A stretch of DNA of 8,853 nt from Deltaproteobacteria bacterium (GTDB lineage: Bacteria > Desulfobacterota > BSN033 > UBA1163). The translations under genes were made by a program, and so were the position numbers. The notes below the pieces were generated by a model. That model was not told the DNA's origin and ran no database searches. It saw only the letters and a list, made by a program, of their open reading frames with translations. This document shows, in pieces, positions 1 through 6,600 of this stretch; the stretch's first letter is position 1, and every line of letters begins with the position of its first letter. The stretch covers positions 1-8,853 of the forward strand of contig VGSD01000091.1 of the NCBI GenBank assembly GCA_016875155.1. Direction: 5' to 3'.

Positions 1-227
1 GGTTTGAGATTTTGGGGATGACGGTGGAGACAGAAGGGGGCAGAAGGATCGGCACGGTAAAGAACATCTTTCCAACGGGAGCCAATGATGTCTATGTTGT
101 CGCAGGAAAGAGAAAAGAGATCTTTCTACCGGCAATCGAAGAGGTGATCCGGAAGATTGACTGTCAAAGAAAGGTGATCCGGGTCGCCCGAATGGAAGGG
201 TTGTGGGAGGAGGAAGATGAGATTTGA
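1..227 (+). CDS. rimM: Ribosome maturation factor RimM, C-terminal part (5' end outside window)
   Basis: The reading frame is open from the window edge (first full codon at base 3) to the TGA at 225-227 and gives 74 residues. The visible part is the PRC-barrel half of RimM: a [15 protein letters not shown] strand pair, then GANDVYVV, then an [15 protein letters not shown] segment, ending in a MEGLWEEE tail. RimM binds ribosomal protein S19 and assists 16S rRNA processing and 30S head assembly (family knowledge). The N-terminal RimM domain lies upstream of the window, so length cannot be judged. The last 11 bases overlap trmD, and the purine-rich end of rimM holds the trmD ribosome binding site, so the two are almost certainly co-transcribed and translationally coupled. 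The TTG/ATG codons at 12 and 18 are internal, not starts. Confidence 0.93.
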   Translation, partial: FEILGMTVETEGGRRIGTVKNIFPTGANDVYVVAGKRKEIFLPAIEEVIRKIDCQRKVIRVARMEGLWEEEDEI

Positions 228-954
228 TATCCTCACCCTTTTTCCGGACATGTTCTCCTCTCCATTTCAGGAGAGCATTCTGGCCAAAGCGATCGGAAAA
301 GGGCTCATCGAGGTGAGGACGACCAACATTCGGGACTTTGCGCTGGATAAACACCAGGTCGTGGACGATGCCCCTTATGGAGGGGGGCAGGGGATGGTGA
401 TGAAAGTTGAGCCCATTGCCCGTGCTATTGAACAGGTGAAAATGGGAAATCCCTCTGCTTGGACGATTTACTTGACCCCTGAAGGAAAACCGTTAAATCA
501 AGAGATCCTCCGGGAACTATCTTCCCGATCTCACCTCATCCTTCTCTGCGGCAGATATGAGGGAGTGGATGAGAGGGTGAGGCAACTCTTCATTGATGAG
601 GAGATATCAATTGGGGACTACGTCCTGACCGGAGGAGAATTAGCCGCTATGGTTCTGATCGATGCGGTCTCGAGGCTTCTGCCCGGGGTGTTGGGATCGG
701 ATAGGTCGGCAGAAGAAGATTCTTTCTTTGGCTCTTTGTTAGAATATCCCCAGTATACCCGGCCGGCAAGTTTCAGGGGGCATGAGGTTCCCGAGATCCT
801 GCTTTCGGGAAACCATCAGACCATCTCTCTCTGGAGGAGGAAAGAGGCCTTGAGACGAACATGGTTGAGAAGACCAGAGTTGTTAAGCGAAGCCTCTCTC
901 TCTGAGGAAGATAAAAAGATTTTGGAAGAGATATCAAAAAAGAAAGATCCTTGA
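217..954 (+). CDS. trmD: tRNA (guanine-N1-)-methyltransferase TrmD
   Basis: TrmD uses S-adenosylmethionine to methylate G37 beside the anticodon of tRNAs reading CNN/proline-type codons, which prevents +1 frameshifting. The 245 residues match the usual length (about 255 in E. coli). Visible motifs: N-terminal [26 protein letters not shown] (residues 48-60); [13 protein letters not shown] (109-121); the trefoil-knot SAM-binding segment [12 protein letters not shown] (132-143); GVLG (157-160); the EEDSF segment with Asp168, equivalent by motif to the catalytic Asp169 of E. coli TrmD; and the C-terminal [12 protein letters not shown] and [10 protein letters not shown]. The start is set by a strong Shine-Dalgarno run GGAGGAGG at 206-213, inside rimM, three bases before the ATG. 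No key residue appears to be missing. A 188-base gap with inverted repeats follows. Confidence 0.97.
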   Translation: MRFDILTLFPDMFSSPFQESILAKAIGKGLIEVRTTNIRDFALDKHQVVDDAPYGGGQGMVMKVEPIARAIEQVKMGNPSAWTIYLTPEGKPLNQEILRELSSRSHLILLCGRYEGVDERVRQLFIDEEISIGDYVLTGGELAAMVLIDAVSRLLPGVLGSDRSAEEDSFFGSLLEYPQYTRPASFRGHEVPEILLSGNHQTISLWRRKEALRRTWLRRPELLSEASLSEEDKKILEEISKKKDP

Positions 955-1011
955 TGGGCGTATGGGTGTTTAAACCATGACCATACTTCAAGTTGTTTAA
1001 GTTAAGGTTAA

Positions 1012-1036
1012 GGTGACGAAACCCGTTTCGGTCACC
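1012..1036. repeat. Hairpin-forming inverted repeat in the trmD-methyltransferase gap
   Basis: GGTGACGAAA (1012-1021) faces TTTCGGTCACC (1026-1036), giving a 10-bp stem with one bulged G (1030) and a four-base loop. It is flanked on both sides by the short direct repeat TTAAGGTTA (1002-1010 and 1038-1046), so the hairpin sits inside a repeated frame, as expected of a small dispersed repeat. There is no T-run after the stem, so it is not a good intrinsic terminator. Function unknown. Confidence 0.55.
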
Positions 1037-1040
1037 GGTT

Positions 1041-1084
1041 AAGGTTACGTGAAAAGAATTAAGAGGTTTTAAACGTAACCTTTT
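1041..1084 (+). terminator. Long-loop inverted repeat followed by four T, weak terminator-like
   Basis: A perfect 10-bp inverted repeat, AAGGTTACGT (1041-1050) and ACGTAACCTT (1073-1082), encloses a 22-base loop and runs into TTTT (1081-1084). The arms are only moderately GC-rich and the loop is long, so termination would be inefficient. It could equally be part of the same repeat cluster as the hairpin just upstream. It lies between trmD and the methyltransferase gene, where it might reduce read-through. Confidence 0.3.
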
Positions 1085-1142
1085 ATGAACGATACGGGCA
1101 TCCTTACCGTTGCCGTAAAACGATCCCCTTATCTTTAAGACG

Positions 1143-1718
1143 ATGTCCTCTAATCTTTATTTAGGATTGGTTCACCATCCGGTGTATGATCAAAGAAGAG
1201 AGGTGGTCACAACCGCTGTGACCAACTTCGATATTCACGATATTTCCCGTTGCGCAAGAACATTCGGATTGGGGGGTTTTTACATCATCACTCCCCTTGA
1301 GAGTCAAGTGACGTTGGTCGAAAGGATCATCAGCCATTGGAGTCATGGTGAGGGCTCGGTCTACAATCCCACGAGAAAGGAATCCCTCTCCTTGGTCAAA
1401 GTTTCCCGGAGTATTGATGAGGCAAATCAAGAGATCTCACGCCTCCATCAGAAGAGACCGACGAGGGTTGCCACAGGAGCCTCTCCCCACCCCGATTGCA
1501 TTGGCTATGAGAGGTTTCGAGCATTGCTGGAGGATCGGGAAACGGTGTTTTTCCTTCTTTTCGGGACCGGATGGGGTTTAACACGAGAGGTCAAAGACAG
1601 TTCGGATTATGTGCTGGCACCGATCGAAGGAAAAGGTTATAATCACTTGTCCGTTCGCTCAGCCGTTGCCATTATTCTGGACCGGCTATTGGGTGATCGG
1701 ATGAATAGTTCGGAGTGA
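1143..1718 (+). CDS. SPOUT-type SAM-dependent RNA methyltransferase (PF09936/COG4752-like)
   Basis: This 191-residue protein belongs by motif and position to the small SPOUT RNA methyltransferase family often encoded between trmD and rplS in Desulfobacterota. The N-terminal half reads [13 protein letters not shown], then [20 protein letters not shown], a pattern that aligns the first strand and the 'NFDIHD' helix start. The C-terminal half carries the knot: [12 protein letters not shown] (strand and SAM loop), then [28 protein letters not shown], where the YNHLSVRSA turn is the expected cofactor-side motif. The RNA target is unknown. TrmD already covers G37, so a separate tRNA or rRNA site is likely. 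An in-frame TAA at 1116-1118 leaves ATG 1143 as the only standard start, but its Shine-Dalgarno is poor. The last residues (NSSE) and the stop are encoded by the first copy of a 14-bp repeat, so the C-terminus may have been remodelled by a repeat insertion. Confidence 0.88.
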   Translation: MSSNLYLGLVHHPVYDQRREVVTTAVTNFDIHDISRCARTFGLGGFYIITPLESQVTLVERIISHWSHGEGSVYNPTRKESLSLVKVSRSIDEANQEISRLHQKRPTRVATGASPHPDCIGYERFRALLEDRETVFFLLFGTGWGLTREVKDSSDYVLAPIEGKGYNHLSVRSAVAIILDRLLGDRMNSSE

Positions 1719-1773
1719 TGAGTTCGCCTGCCTGCACGAAGCGTTTCGGCGAAGGCAGGTAGTTCGGAGTGAT
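1706..1773. repeat. 14-bp direct repeats flanking a 40-bp CCTGCCT/AGGCAGG palindromic insert
   Basis: TAGTTCGGAGTGAT occurs at 1706-1719 and again, exactly, at 1760-1773. Between them lie 40 bases whose core is an imperfect palindrome: CCTGCCT (1727-1733) faces AGGCAGG (1753-1759), with an inner CGAA/TTCG stem (1737-1740 and 1745-1748). The layout looks like a short palindromic element bounded by a duplicated target or by a repeated half of the neighbouring hairpin. The same CCTGCCT...AGGCAGG arms recur at 3520-3539. The first copy includes the methyltransferase stop codon. Confidence 0.7.
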
Positions 1774-1799
1774 TCTTTTAATACTCCGAACTTATTTTT
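1761..1799 (+). terminator. Intrinsic-terminator-like hairpin just upstream of rplS
   Basis: AGTTCGGAGT (1761-1770) and ACTCCGAACT (1783-1792) form a perfect 10-bp stem with a 12-base loop, followed by TATTTTT (1793-1799). The form is that of a Rho-independent terminator for the upstream methyltransferase gene, but it ends only two bases before the rplS Shine-Dalgarno. It could therefore act as a terminator, an attenuator or an mRNA-stabilising hairpin for rplS. A second copy of the left arm lies at 1707-1716 and could compete for the same right arm. Confidence 0.55.
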
Positions 1800-1812
1800 A
1801 AAGGAGAGTAAG

Positions 1813-2166
1813 ATGAATACAATAGAGTTGATTGAAAGAGAACAGTTTCGGACGGACCTCACTCCGTTCAATGTAGGTGATACGGTCCGGGTCCATGTGA
1901 AGATCGTTGAGGGAGAGAAGGAGAGAATCCAGCCCTTTGAGGGAGTCGTTATCGGAAAGAAGGGAGGAGGAGTTCGGTCATCCTTTGCCGTAAGAAAGAT
2001 CTCTTATGGAATCGGGGTGGAGAGGATCTTTCCCATGCATTCTCCCCGAATTGATCGGATTGATGTGATCAGCCGCGGGAAAGTGAGAAGGGCCAAACTT
2101 TTTTACCTGAGAGGCCTGAAAGGCAAGGCGGCCAGAATCCGGGGCGAAAAGAAACAAGAGAATTAA
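1813..2166 (+). CDS. rplS: 50S ribosomal protein L19
   Basis: L19 sits at the 30S-50S interface of the ribosome and contributes to an intersubunit bridge. The 117 residues are the normal length. Family signatures are clear: an N-terminal helix ([30 protein letters not shown]), [21 protein letters not shown], the [28 protein letters not shown] stretch, and a basic C-terminal tail [20 protein letters not shown]. The ATG is preceded by a good Shine-Dalgarno, AAGGAG (1801-1806), seven bases upstream, which fixes the start. The gene lies in its classical place after trmD, here with one methyltransferase gene between. A terminator-like hairpin abuts its ribosome binding site, so its expression may be set by attenuation or by a promoter not identifiable by eye. 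Confidence 0.98.
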   Translation: MNTIELIEREQFRTDLTPFNVGDTVRVHVKIVEGEKERIQPFEGVVIGKKGGGVRSSFAVRKISYGIGVERIFPMHSPRIDRIDVISRGKVRRAKLFYLRGLKGKAARIRGEKKQEN

Positions 2167-2167
2167 C

Positions 2168-2253
2168 TGGAATATTGGAACACTGGAATGATGGTGTGAT
2201 GGGAAGAAATATTAAATTTTAAAAACCCAATATTCCAACATTCCGTCATTCCA
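2168..2253. repeat. TGGAATATTGG-type inverted and direct repeats in the rplS-rnhB gap
   Basis: TGGAATATTGG (2168-2178) and CCAATATTCCA (2227-2237) form a perfect 11-bp inverted repeat, 48 bases apart. A second pair, TGGAATGA (2184-2191) and TCATTCCA (2246-2253), interleaves with it. Each flank is itself built from irregular TGGAA-type units, so the region looks like a degenerate simple repeat present in both orientations. The AT-rich centre (2205-2225) separates the arms. No T-run suitable for termination follows. It may be a dispersed intergenic repeat or a weak mRNA-end structure for rplS. Confidence 0.55.
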
Positions 2254-2265
2254 ATTGGTTTTACT

Positions 2266-2892
2266 ATGCTTTTTCCATCTCTTCCGGCCCAGCCCATGGA
2301 CTACTTCGAGAATTTGTACTATGGTCAGGGCTACCGGCGGATTGCCGGCGTGGATGAAGCGGGAAGAGGTCCTCTCGCCGGGCCTGTCGTGGCTGCAGCG
2401 GTCATCCTTCCGGAAGAAGGCATCGGTCAGAAACTCTTCGATTCCAAACAGATCCCTCCCAAGAAAAGAGAAGAACTCTATCAATGCATCTACGAGAAGG
2501 CGCTCGGCATCGGGCTCGGTGTGGTCCATCATCAAGAGATTGACCTCCTCAATATCCTCCAGGCCACATTAAAAGCGATGGCCCTTGCTGTTGAGAGCCT
2601 TCCCATGTCCCCGGATTTTATTCTGATCGACGGAAATCAGCCCATCCCTTCTCCCTTCCCCCAGAAACCCATCCGCAAAGGTGACCGGATTTGTAACTCC
2701 ATTGCTGCCGCATCCGTTGTCGCTAAAGTTACCCGGGACCGGTTGATGTTGGAGTGCCATCAACAATACCCGCAATATAATTTTGCGAAACATAAAGGCT
2801 ACGGGACAGAAGAACACCGGAAGGCCATTGAGAGATTTGGCGTCTGTGAACTCCACCGCAAAACATTTCGGGGCGTCAAAGAATATTTATGA
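2266..2892 (+). CDS. rnhB: Ribonuclease HII
   Basis: RNase HII cleaves the RNA strand of RNA-DNA hybrids and nicks at single ribonucleotides misincorporated in DNA, starting ribonucleotide excision repair in the cytoplasm. The 208 residues are of usual size. Motifs, numbered from ATG 2266: IAGVDEAGRGPLAGPVVAAAVILP with catalytic Asp30 and Glu31; FDSKQI (58-63); ILIDG with Asp122; RKGDRICNSIAAASVVAKVTRDR with Asp140; and HKGYGTEEHRKAI...HRKTF. The spacing of the four acidic residues (30, 31, 122, 140) equals that of E. coli Asp16, Glu17, Asp108, Asp126. The start is uncertain: neither ATG 2266 nor in-frame ATG 2296 (MDYFENLYYG, 198 aa) has a clear Shine-Dalgarno, and the family pattern begins close to the second. 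It follows rplS after a 99-base repeat-bearing gap. Confidence 0.96.
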   Translation: MLFPSLPAQPMDYFENLYYGQGYRRIAGVDEAGRGPLAGPVVAAAVILPEEGIGQKLFDSKQIPPKKREELYQCIYEKALGIGLGVVHHQEIDLLNILQATLKAMALAVESLPMSPDFILIDGNQPIPSPFPQKPIRKGDRICNSIAAASVVAKVTRDRLMLECHQQYPQYNFAKHKGYGTEEHRKAIERFGVCELHRKTFRGVKEYL

Positions 2893-2921
2893 TGAAGGGA
2901 TGGGGAGACGGGGAGAAAAAT

Positions 2922-2980
2922 TTGTAGCGCCCTCATTGATTGAGGGCAGACTTCGTCGGCAATGAATGCCGACGCTACAA
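2922..2980. repeat. 59-bp palindromic miniature element with 8-bp terminal inverted repeats
   Basis: The element begins TTGTAGCG (2922-2929) and ends CGCTACAA (2973-2980), an exact 8-bp inverted pair. Inside are two perfect hairpins: GCCCTCA/TGAGGGC (2929-2935 and 2941-2947, loop of 5) and CGTCGGCA/TGCCGACG (2954-2961 and 2967-2974, loop of 5). They are joined by a six-base spacer. The double-hairpin design with terminal repeats resembles a non-autonomous mobile or REP/MITE-like unit. It fills the gap between rnhB and yraN and contains an ATG (2966-2968) that opens into the yraN frame. Confidence 0.75.
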
Positions 2981-3010
2981 GAGAGACTTGATTTGGAAAA
3001 TAAAAGAGCG

Positions 3011-3376
3011 ATGCAGAAAAAAGAGCTTGGTCAGAAAGGGGAAGAGATCGCCCTCCGTTTTTTAAAGAAGAATGGCTATCGTATTCTCCAAAAGAATTAT
3101 GTGTGCAAGATGGGCGAGGTGGATATTGTTGCGAGAGAGAAGGATACCTTCGCCTTTATTGAGGTCAAGACGAGACGCTCCACGTCATACGGTCCTCCCC
3201 AAATGGCGGTCAATCAAAAGAAACAGGAACAACTCTCCAAAGCAGCCCTCCATTTTTTGAAAAAGAATGGGCTTGAGGAGGCAAAAGCCAGGTTCGATGT
3301 GGTGGCCATCCTTCTGGGACCGAGAGGTGATGAGATTGAACTGATCCGGAATGCCTTCGATTTACAATACACCTAA
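3011..3376 (+). CDS. yraN: YraN/UPF0102 family nuclease-fold protein
   Basis: This matches the UPF0102 family, small proteins with a predicted restriction-endonuclease-like (PD-(D/E)XK) fold whose role is not settled; DNA repair or recombination is often proposed. From ATG 3011 the protein has 121 residues, a typical family length. It opens with LGQKGEEIALRFLKKNGYRILQKNY, then shows GEVDIV (Asp38) and FAFIEVKTRRS (Glu51, Lys53), the expected metal-site pattern, and K-EQLSKAALHFL near the end. The frame is open further upstream. ATG 2966 would add MPTLQERLDLENKRA, but it lies inside a palindromic element and the extension has no family match. TTG 2993, preceded by GAGAG at 2981-2985, is a second alternative. 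The start is therefore uncertain, while the identity is not. The rnhB-yraN order is a common pairing. Confidence 0.9.
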   Translation: MQKKELGQKGEEIALRFLKKNGYRILQKNYVCKMGEVDIVAREKDTFAFIEVKTRRSTSYGPPQMAVNQKKQEQLSKAALHFLKKNGLEEAKARFDVVAILLGPRGDEIELIRNAFDLQYT

Positions 3377-3671
3377 GAAGTTTTTAAAGTCTCTTTTTCA
3401 AATTCCAAACTCCACATTCTTTTGCTTTCATCTAATTTATTTCTTGCTCCGAATTTAAGCTTCCTTGATTACTATTTTTACCCCCCACCCTCCCCTCCCC
3501 CTCAAGGGGGGAGGGTTAGCCTGCCTGCCGGTAGGCAGGGGAGGGGGTGATGTCATCCTATTTAGTGCATTTGTATTAGTTGACCAAGAGAATTAATTCG
3601 GGAACTGCCCCGACTTGAAAAGGGGAGATTGAATCAATTAAGATTATTTTATTTCTTTTTTCTGCAGACCA
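3377..3671. other. 295-base non-coding gap between yraN and the large activase fusion gene
   Basis: No convincing ORF on either strand. The first 100 bases are AT-rich without a clear hairpin plus T-run, so the end of the housekeeping transcript is not visible. The centre carries a C-rich/G-rich palindrome interrupted by a second palindrome (3481-3547, listed separately). The last 120 bases are AT-rich; TTGAAA (3615-3620) with TAAGAT (3639-3644), spacing 18, is a possible but weak sigma70-type promoter for the large gene. No tRNA or riboswitch fold was recognised. Confidence 0.6.
3481..3547. repeat. Nested palindromic repeats (CCCTCCCCC hairpin interrupted by CCTGCCT palindrome)
   Basis: CCCTCCCCC (3493-3501) and GGGGGAGGG (3507-3515) form a perfect 9-bp stem with a five-base loop. 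A few bases on, CCTGCCTGCC (3520-3529) meets GGTAGGCAGG (3530-3539), a 10-bp palindrome with a single G-T mismatch and no loop. After it the G-rich sequence resumes (3540-3547). The second palindrome thus seems to sit inside the first repeat's right flank. The outer unit is the same type as the hairpins inside the large gene at 4608-4727, and the inner unit shares arms with the element at 1727-1759. Confidence 0.7.
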
Positions 3672-6600
3672 ATGGTTATGGAGATGAGTAAGCTCTACTT
3701 AGGTATCGATGTCGGCTCTGTCAGTGCAAATACAGTAATCCTGAACGATCAGGGGAAAGTGTTAGAAGAGCATTATACCCGGATCAAAGGTCAACCCCTC
3801 AAAACAGTACAAAAAATCCTGGAGGAGATCCTCACCCGCATTCCACCCGAACGGTTTCACAGCATCTCATTTACCGGCACAGGAGGAAAACTGCTCTCTG
3901 AGATCCTCGAAGGCCATTTCGTCAACGAGATCATCGCTCAGGCAAAGGCCGTCCAACATTTTTATCCTGAGATCCGGACGATCATTGATATTGGGGGAGA
4001 GGATTCGAAGCTGATCTTTGTCGAAGAGGAGAATGGCCATTACAAAATCAGCGATTTCTCAATGAACACACTCTGTGCAGCGGGCACGGGTTCTTTTCTG
4101 GACCAGCAAGCGAGCAGACTTGGCTTCACGATCGAAGAATTCGGCGAGATTGCCCTGAAATCGGAAAACCCGCCCCGTATCGCAGGACGATGCAGTGTCT
4201 TTGCAAAATCGGATATGATCCATCTCCAACAGATCGCCACACCGGACTACGACATCGTGGCTGGTCTCTGCTATGCCCTGGCCAGAAATTTCAAGAGCAA
4301 CATCGGCAAGGGAAAAACCTTCCTCAAACCCGTCTCCTTTCAGGGAGGGGTGGCAGCCAATGTGGGAATGCGGAAGGCATTCCAGGATGTCCTGGAACTT
4401 TCGGATGGAGACCTCATCATCCCAAAACACTTTGCCTCCATGGGTGCCATCGGTGCCGTCCTGGTGACCCAGGAGAGCAAGCACCCTAAAAAGACAGGGA
4501 CATTAAATTTAACAGCCGTGAAAGAATATTTACTGCATCATCAAGAGAAAGAGGTACCCCTGCAACCTCTCTGTCTTTCTTCGAATCATTTGTCACCCTC
4601 ACCCCTACCCTCTCCCATCGAGGGAGAGGGGGGAAAGAGCGATTCTCCCATCAAGGGGGAGGGTGAAGTAAGAGGCTCTCCCCTCAGGGGAGAGGGTGAA
4701 GTAAGAGGCTCCCCCATGCAGGGGGAGGGTGTAGGAAACGCCTACCCGATCAAAGGAGAATGGGCAGTGAGCGATTCTACCAGCGGGGGAGAGGTTGAAA
4801 AATCAGAAAAGATTGAAGCCTATCTGGGGCTTGATGTGGGTTCGATCAGCACCAATCTTGTCGTCATCGATAAGAACAAGAGGGTATTGTCGAAACGTTA
4901 CCTGATGACCGCGGGAAGACCGATTGAAGCGGTTCGAACCGGCCTTCAGGAGATAGGCGCGGAGATTGGCGATCGGGTGGAGATCAAGGGCGTTGGGACA
5001 ACAGGGTCAGGACGATACCTCACCGCCGATTTTGTGGGCGCGGATCTGGTCCGAAATGAGATTACGGCCCAGGCCACAGCCGCAGTTTACATCGATCCGG
5101 CAGTAGATACGATCTTTGAGATCGGCGGTCAGGACTCCAAGTATATCAGCATCGACAACCGGGTGGTCGTCGATTTTGAGATGAACAAGGTTTGTGCCGC
5201 AGGAACAGGCTCATTTTTAGAGGAGCAGGCAGAGAAACTGGATATCTCGATCAAAGAGGAGTTTGGAAAACTGGCCCTTTCTGCCGGAGAGCCAGTGAGG
5301 ATGGGAGAGCGGTGCACGGTCTTCATCGAATCGGACCTTGTCCATCACCAGCAGAGAGGCGCACCCAAGGACAACCTCGTTGCGGGGCTCAGTTATTCCA
5401 TTGTCCAGAATTATTTGAACCGGGTGGTTGGAGACCGCCGCATCGGAGACCGGATCTTCTTCCAGGGAGGCACGGCTTTTAATAAGGGAGTGGTAGCGGC
5501 CTTTGAGAAAGTACTCGGAAAAGAGATCATCGTCCCTGAAAATCATGATGTCACTGGAGCCATTGGCGTTGCCATCCTGTCGATGGAAGAGCGTACCTGG
5601 GATCATTCAGGGTTTAAAGGATTCGACCTCAGCCAACGGCGTTACGAACAGACTTCGTTCGAATGCAAAAGCTGTCCCAATCTCTGCCTTATCCGGAAGG
5701 TGAGCGTCGAAGGTGAAAAACCTCTCTTCTATGGAAGCCGTTGCGAGAAGTATGATGTGATCAAGCGGACCAAAGGGACTAATCTTCCCGACCTCTTTGA
5801 GGAGAGGGAGAAGATGCTCTTTGCCTCTTATGAGAGAGAGGAAGATCTTCCAGCCGATGCGCCCGAAATCGGAATTCCAAGAATTCTCTACCTCCACGAG
5901 ATGATGCCCTTCTGGAAAGCTTTTTTTGCAGAATTGGGTTATCGGGTCGTCCTCTCCGATCCAACGAATAAAGAGTTGATCCGGAAAGGGGTGGAGAATG
6001 TTGTTGCAGAGACCTGTTTTCCGATCAAGGTGAGTCATGGCCACGCGCTGAACCTTCTTGAGAAGGGGGTGAAGCGAATCTTTCTGCCGTCCATTGTCAA
6101 TCTCAAATCACCCCATCCAGAAATTCCAATCAGTACGGCATGCCCCTATGCGCAAGCTTTTCCCTATGCGGTCCATTCCTCCATCGATTTTAAGAAGGAT
6201 GATGTCCAAGTCCTTCAGCCCATCTTTCATTTCCGTTTCGGCAGGGACCATCTGGAAAAGGAACTGGTCGAATTTGGAAAGACGCTCCGCCGGGGATCGA
6301 AGCAGGTGAAGAGAGCCCTAGGAAAGGCAGAGAGGTTTCAGGCCAAGTTCTACCAATCGCTACTCAACAGGGGAAAGGAGATTTTGAATCAGATCGACCC
6401 TGATGAAAAAGCGATGGTGATTATAGGAAGACCTTACAATTCCTGCGATCCCGGAGTCAATCTTGAGATGCCGAAAAAGTTGAAAGACCTGGGAGTTCTT
6501 GCCATCCCCATGGATTTCCTTCCCCTCGATTCGGTCAAACCGACCAAAGAGATCCAGGAAATGTACTGGCGATACGGACAGAAGATCCTCTCTGCCGGAA

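Noticed and set aside
2255..2572. Alternative 105-codon frame overlapping rnhB
   Set aside because: RNase HII motifs and catalytic residues are all in the other frame; this product is low-complexity and basic with no family resemblance.
3580..3608. TTGACC as a -35 box for the large gene
   Set aside because: No acceptable -10 hexamer at 16-18 bases downstream.
4608..4797. Frameshift or assembly break in the large gene at the repeat array
   Set aside because: The frame is continuous through the array and both flanking ATPase domains are intact in the same frame.
4611..4808. CRISPR-like appearance of regularly spaced 20-base repeats
   Set aside because: The units are contiguous 33-bp tandem copies inside an open reading frame, the intervening 13 bases are also related between units, and no cas gene is present.
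4059..5606. Several reading frames of 65-141 codons opposite or overlapping the large gene
   Set aside because: They lie inside the well-supported 1457-codon gene, show no recognisable motifs, and are explained as shadows of its codon pattern.
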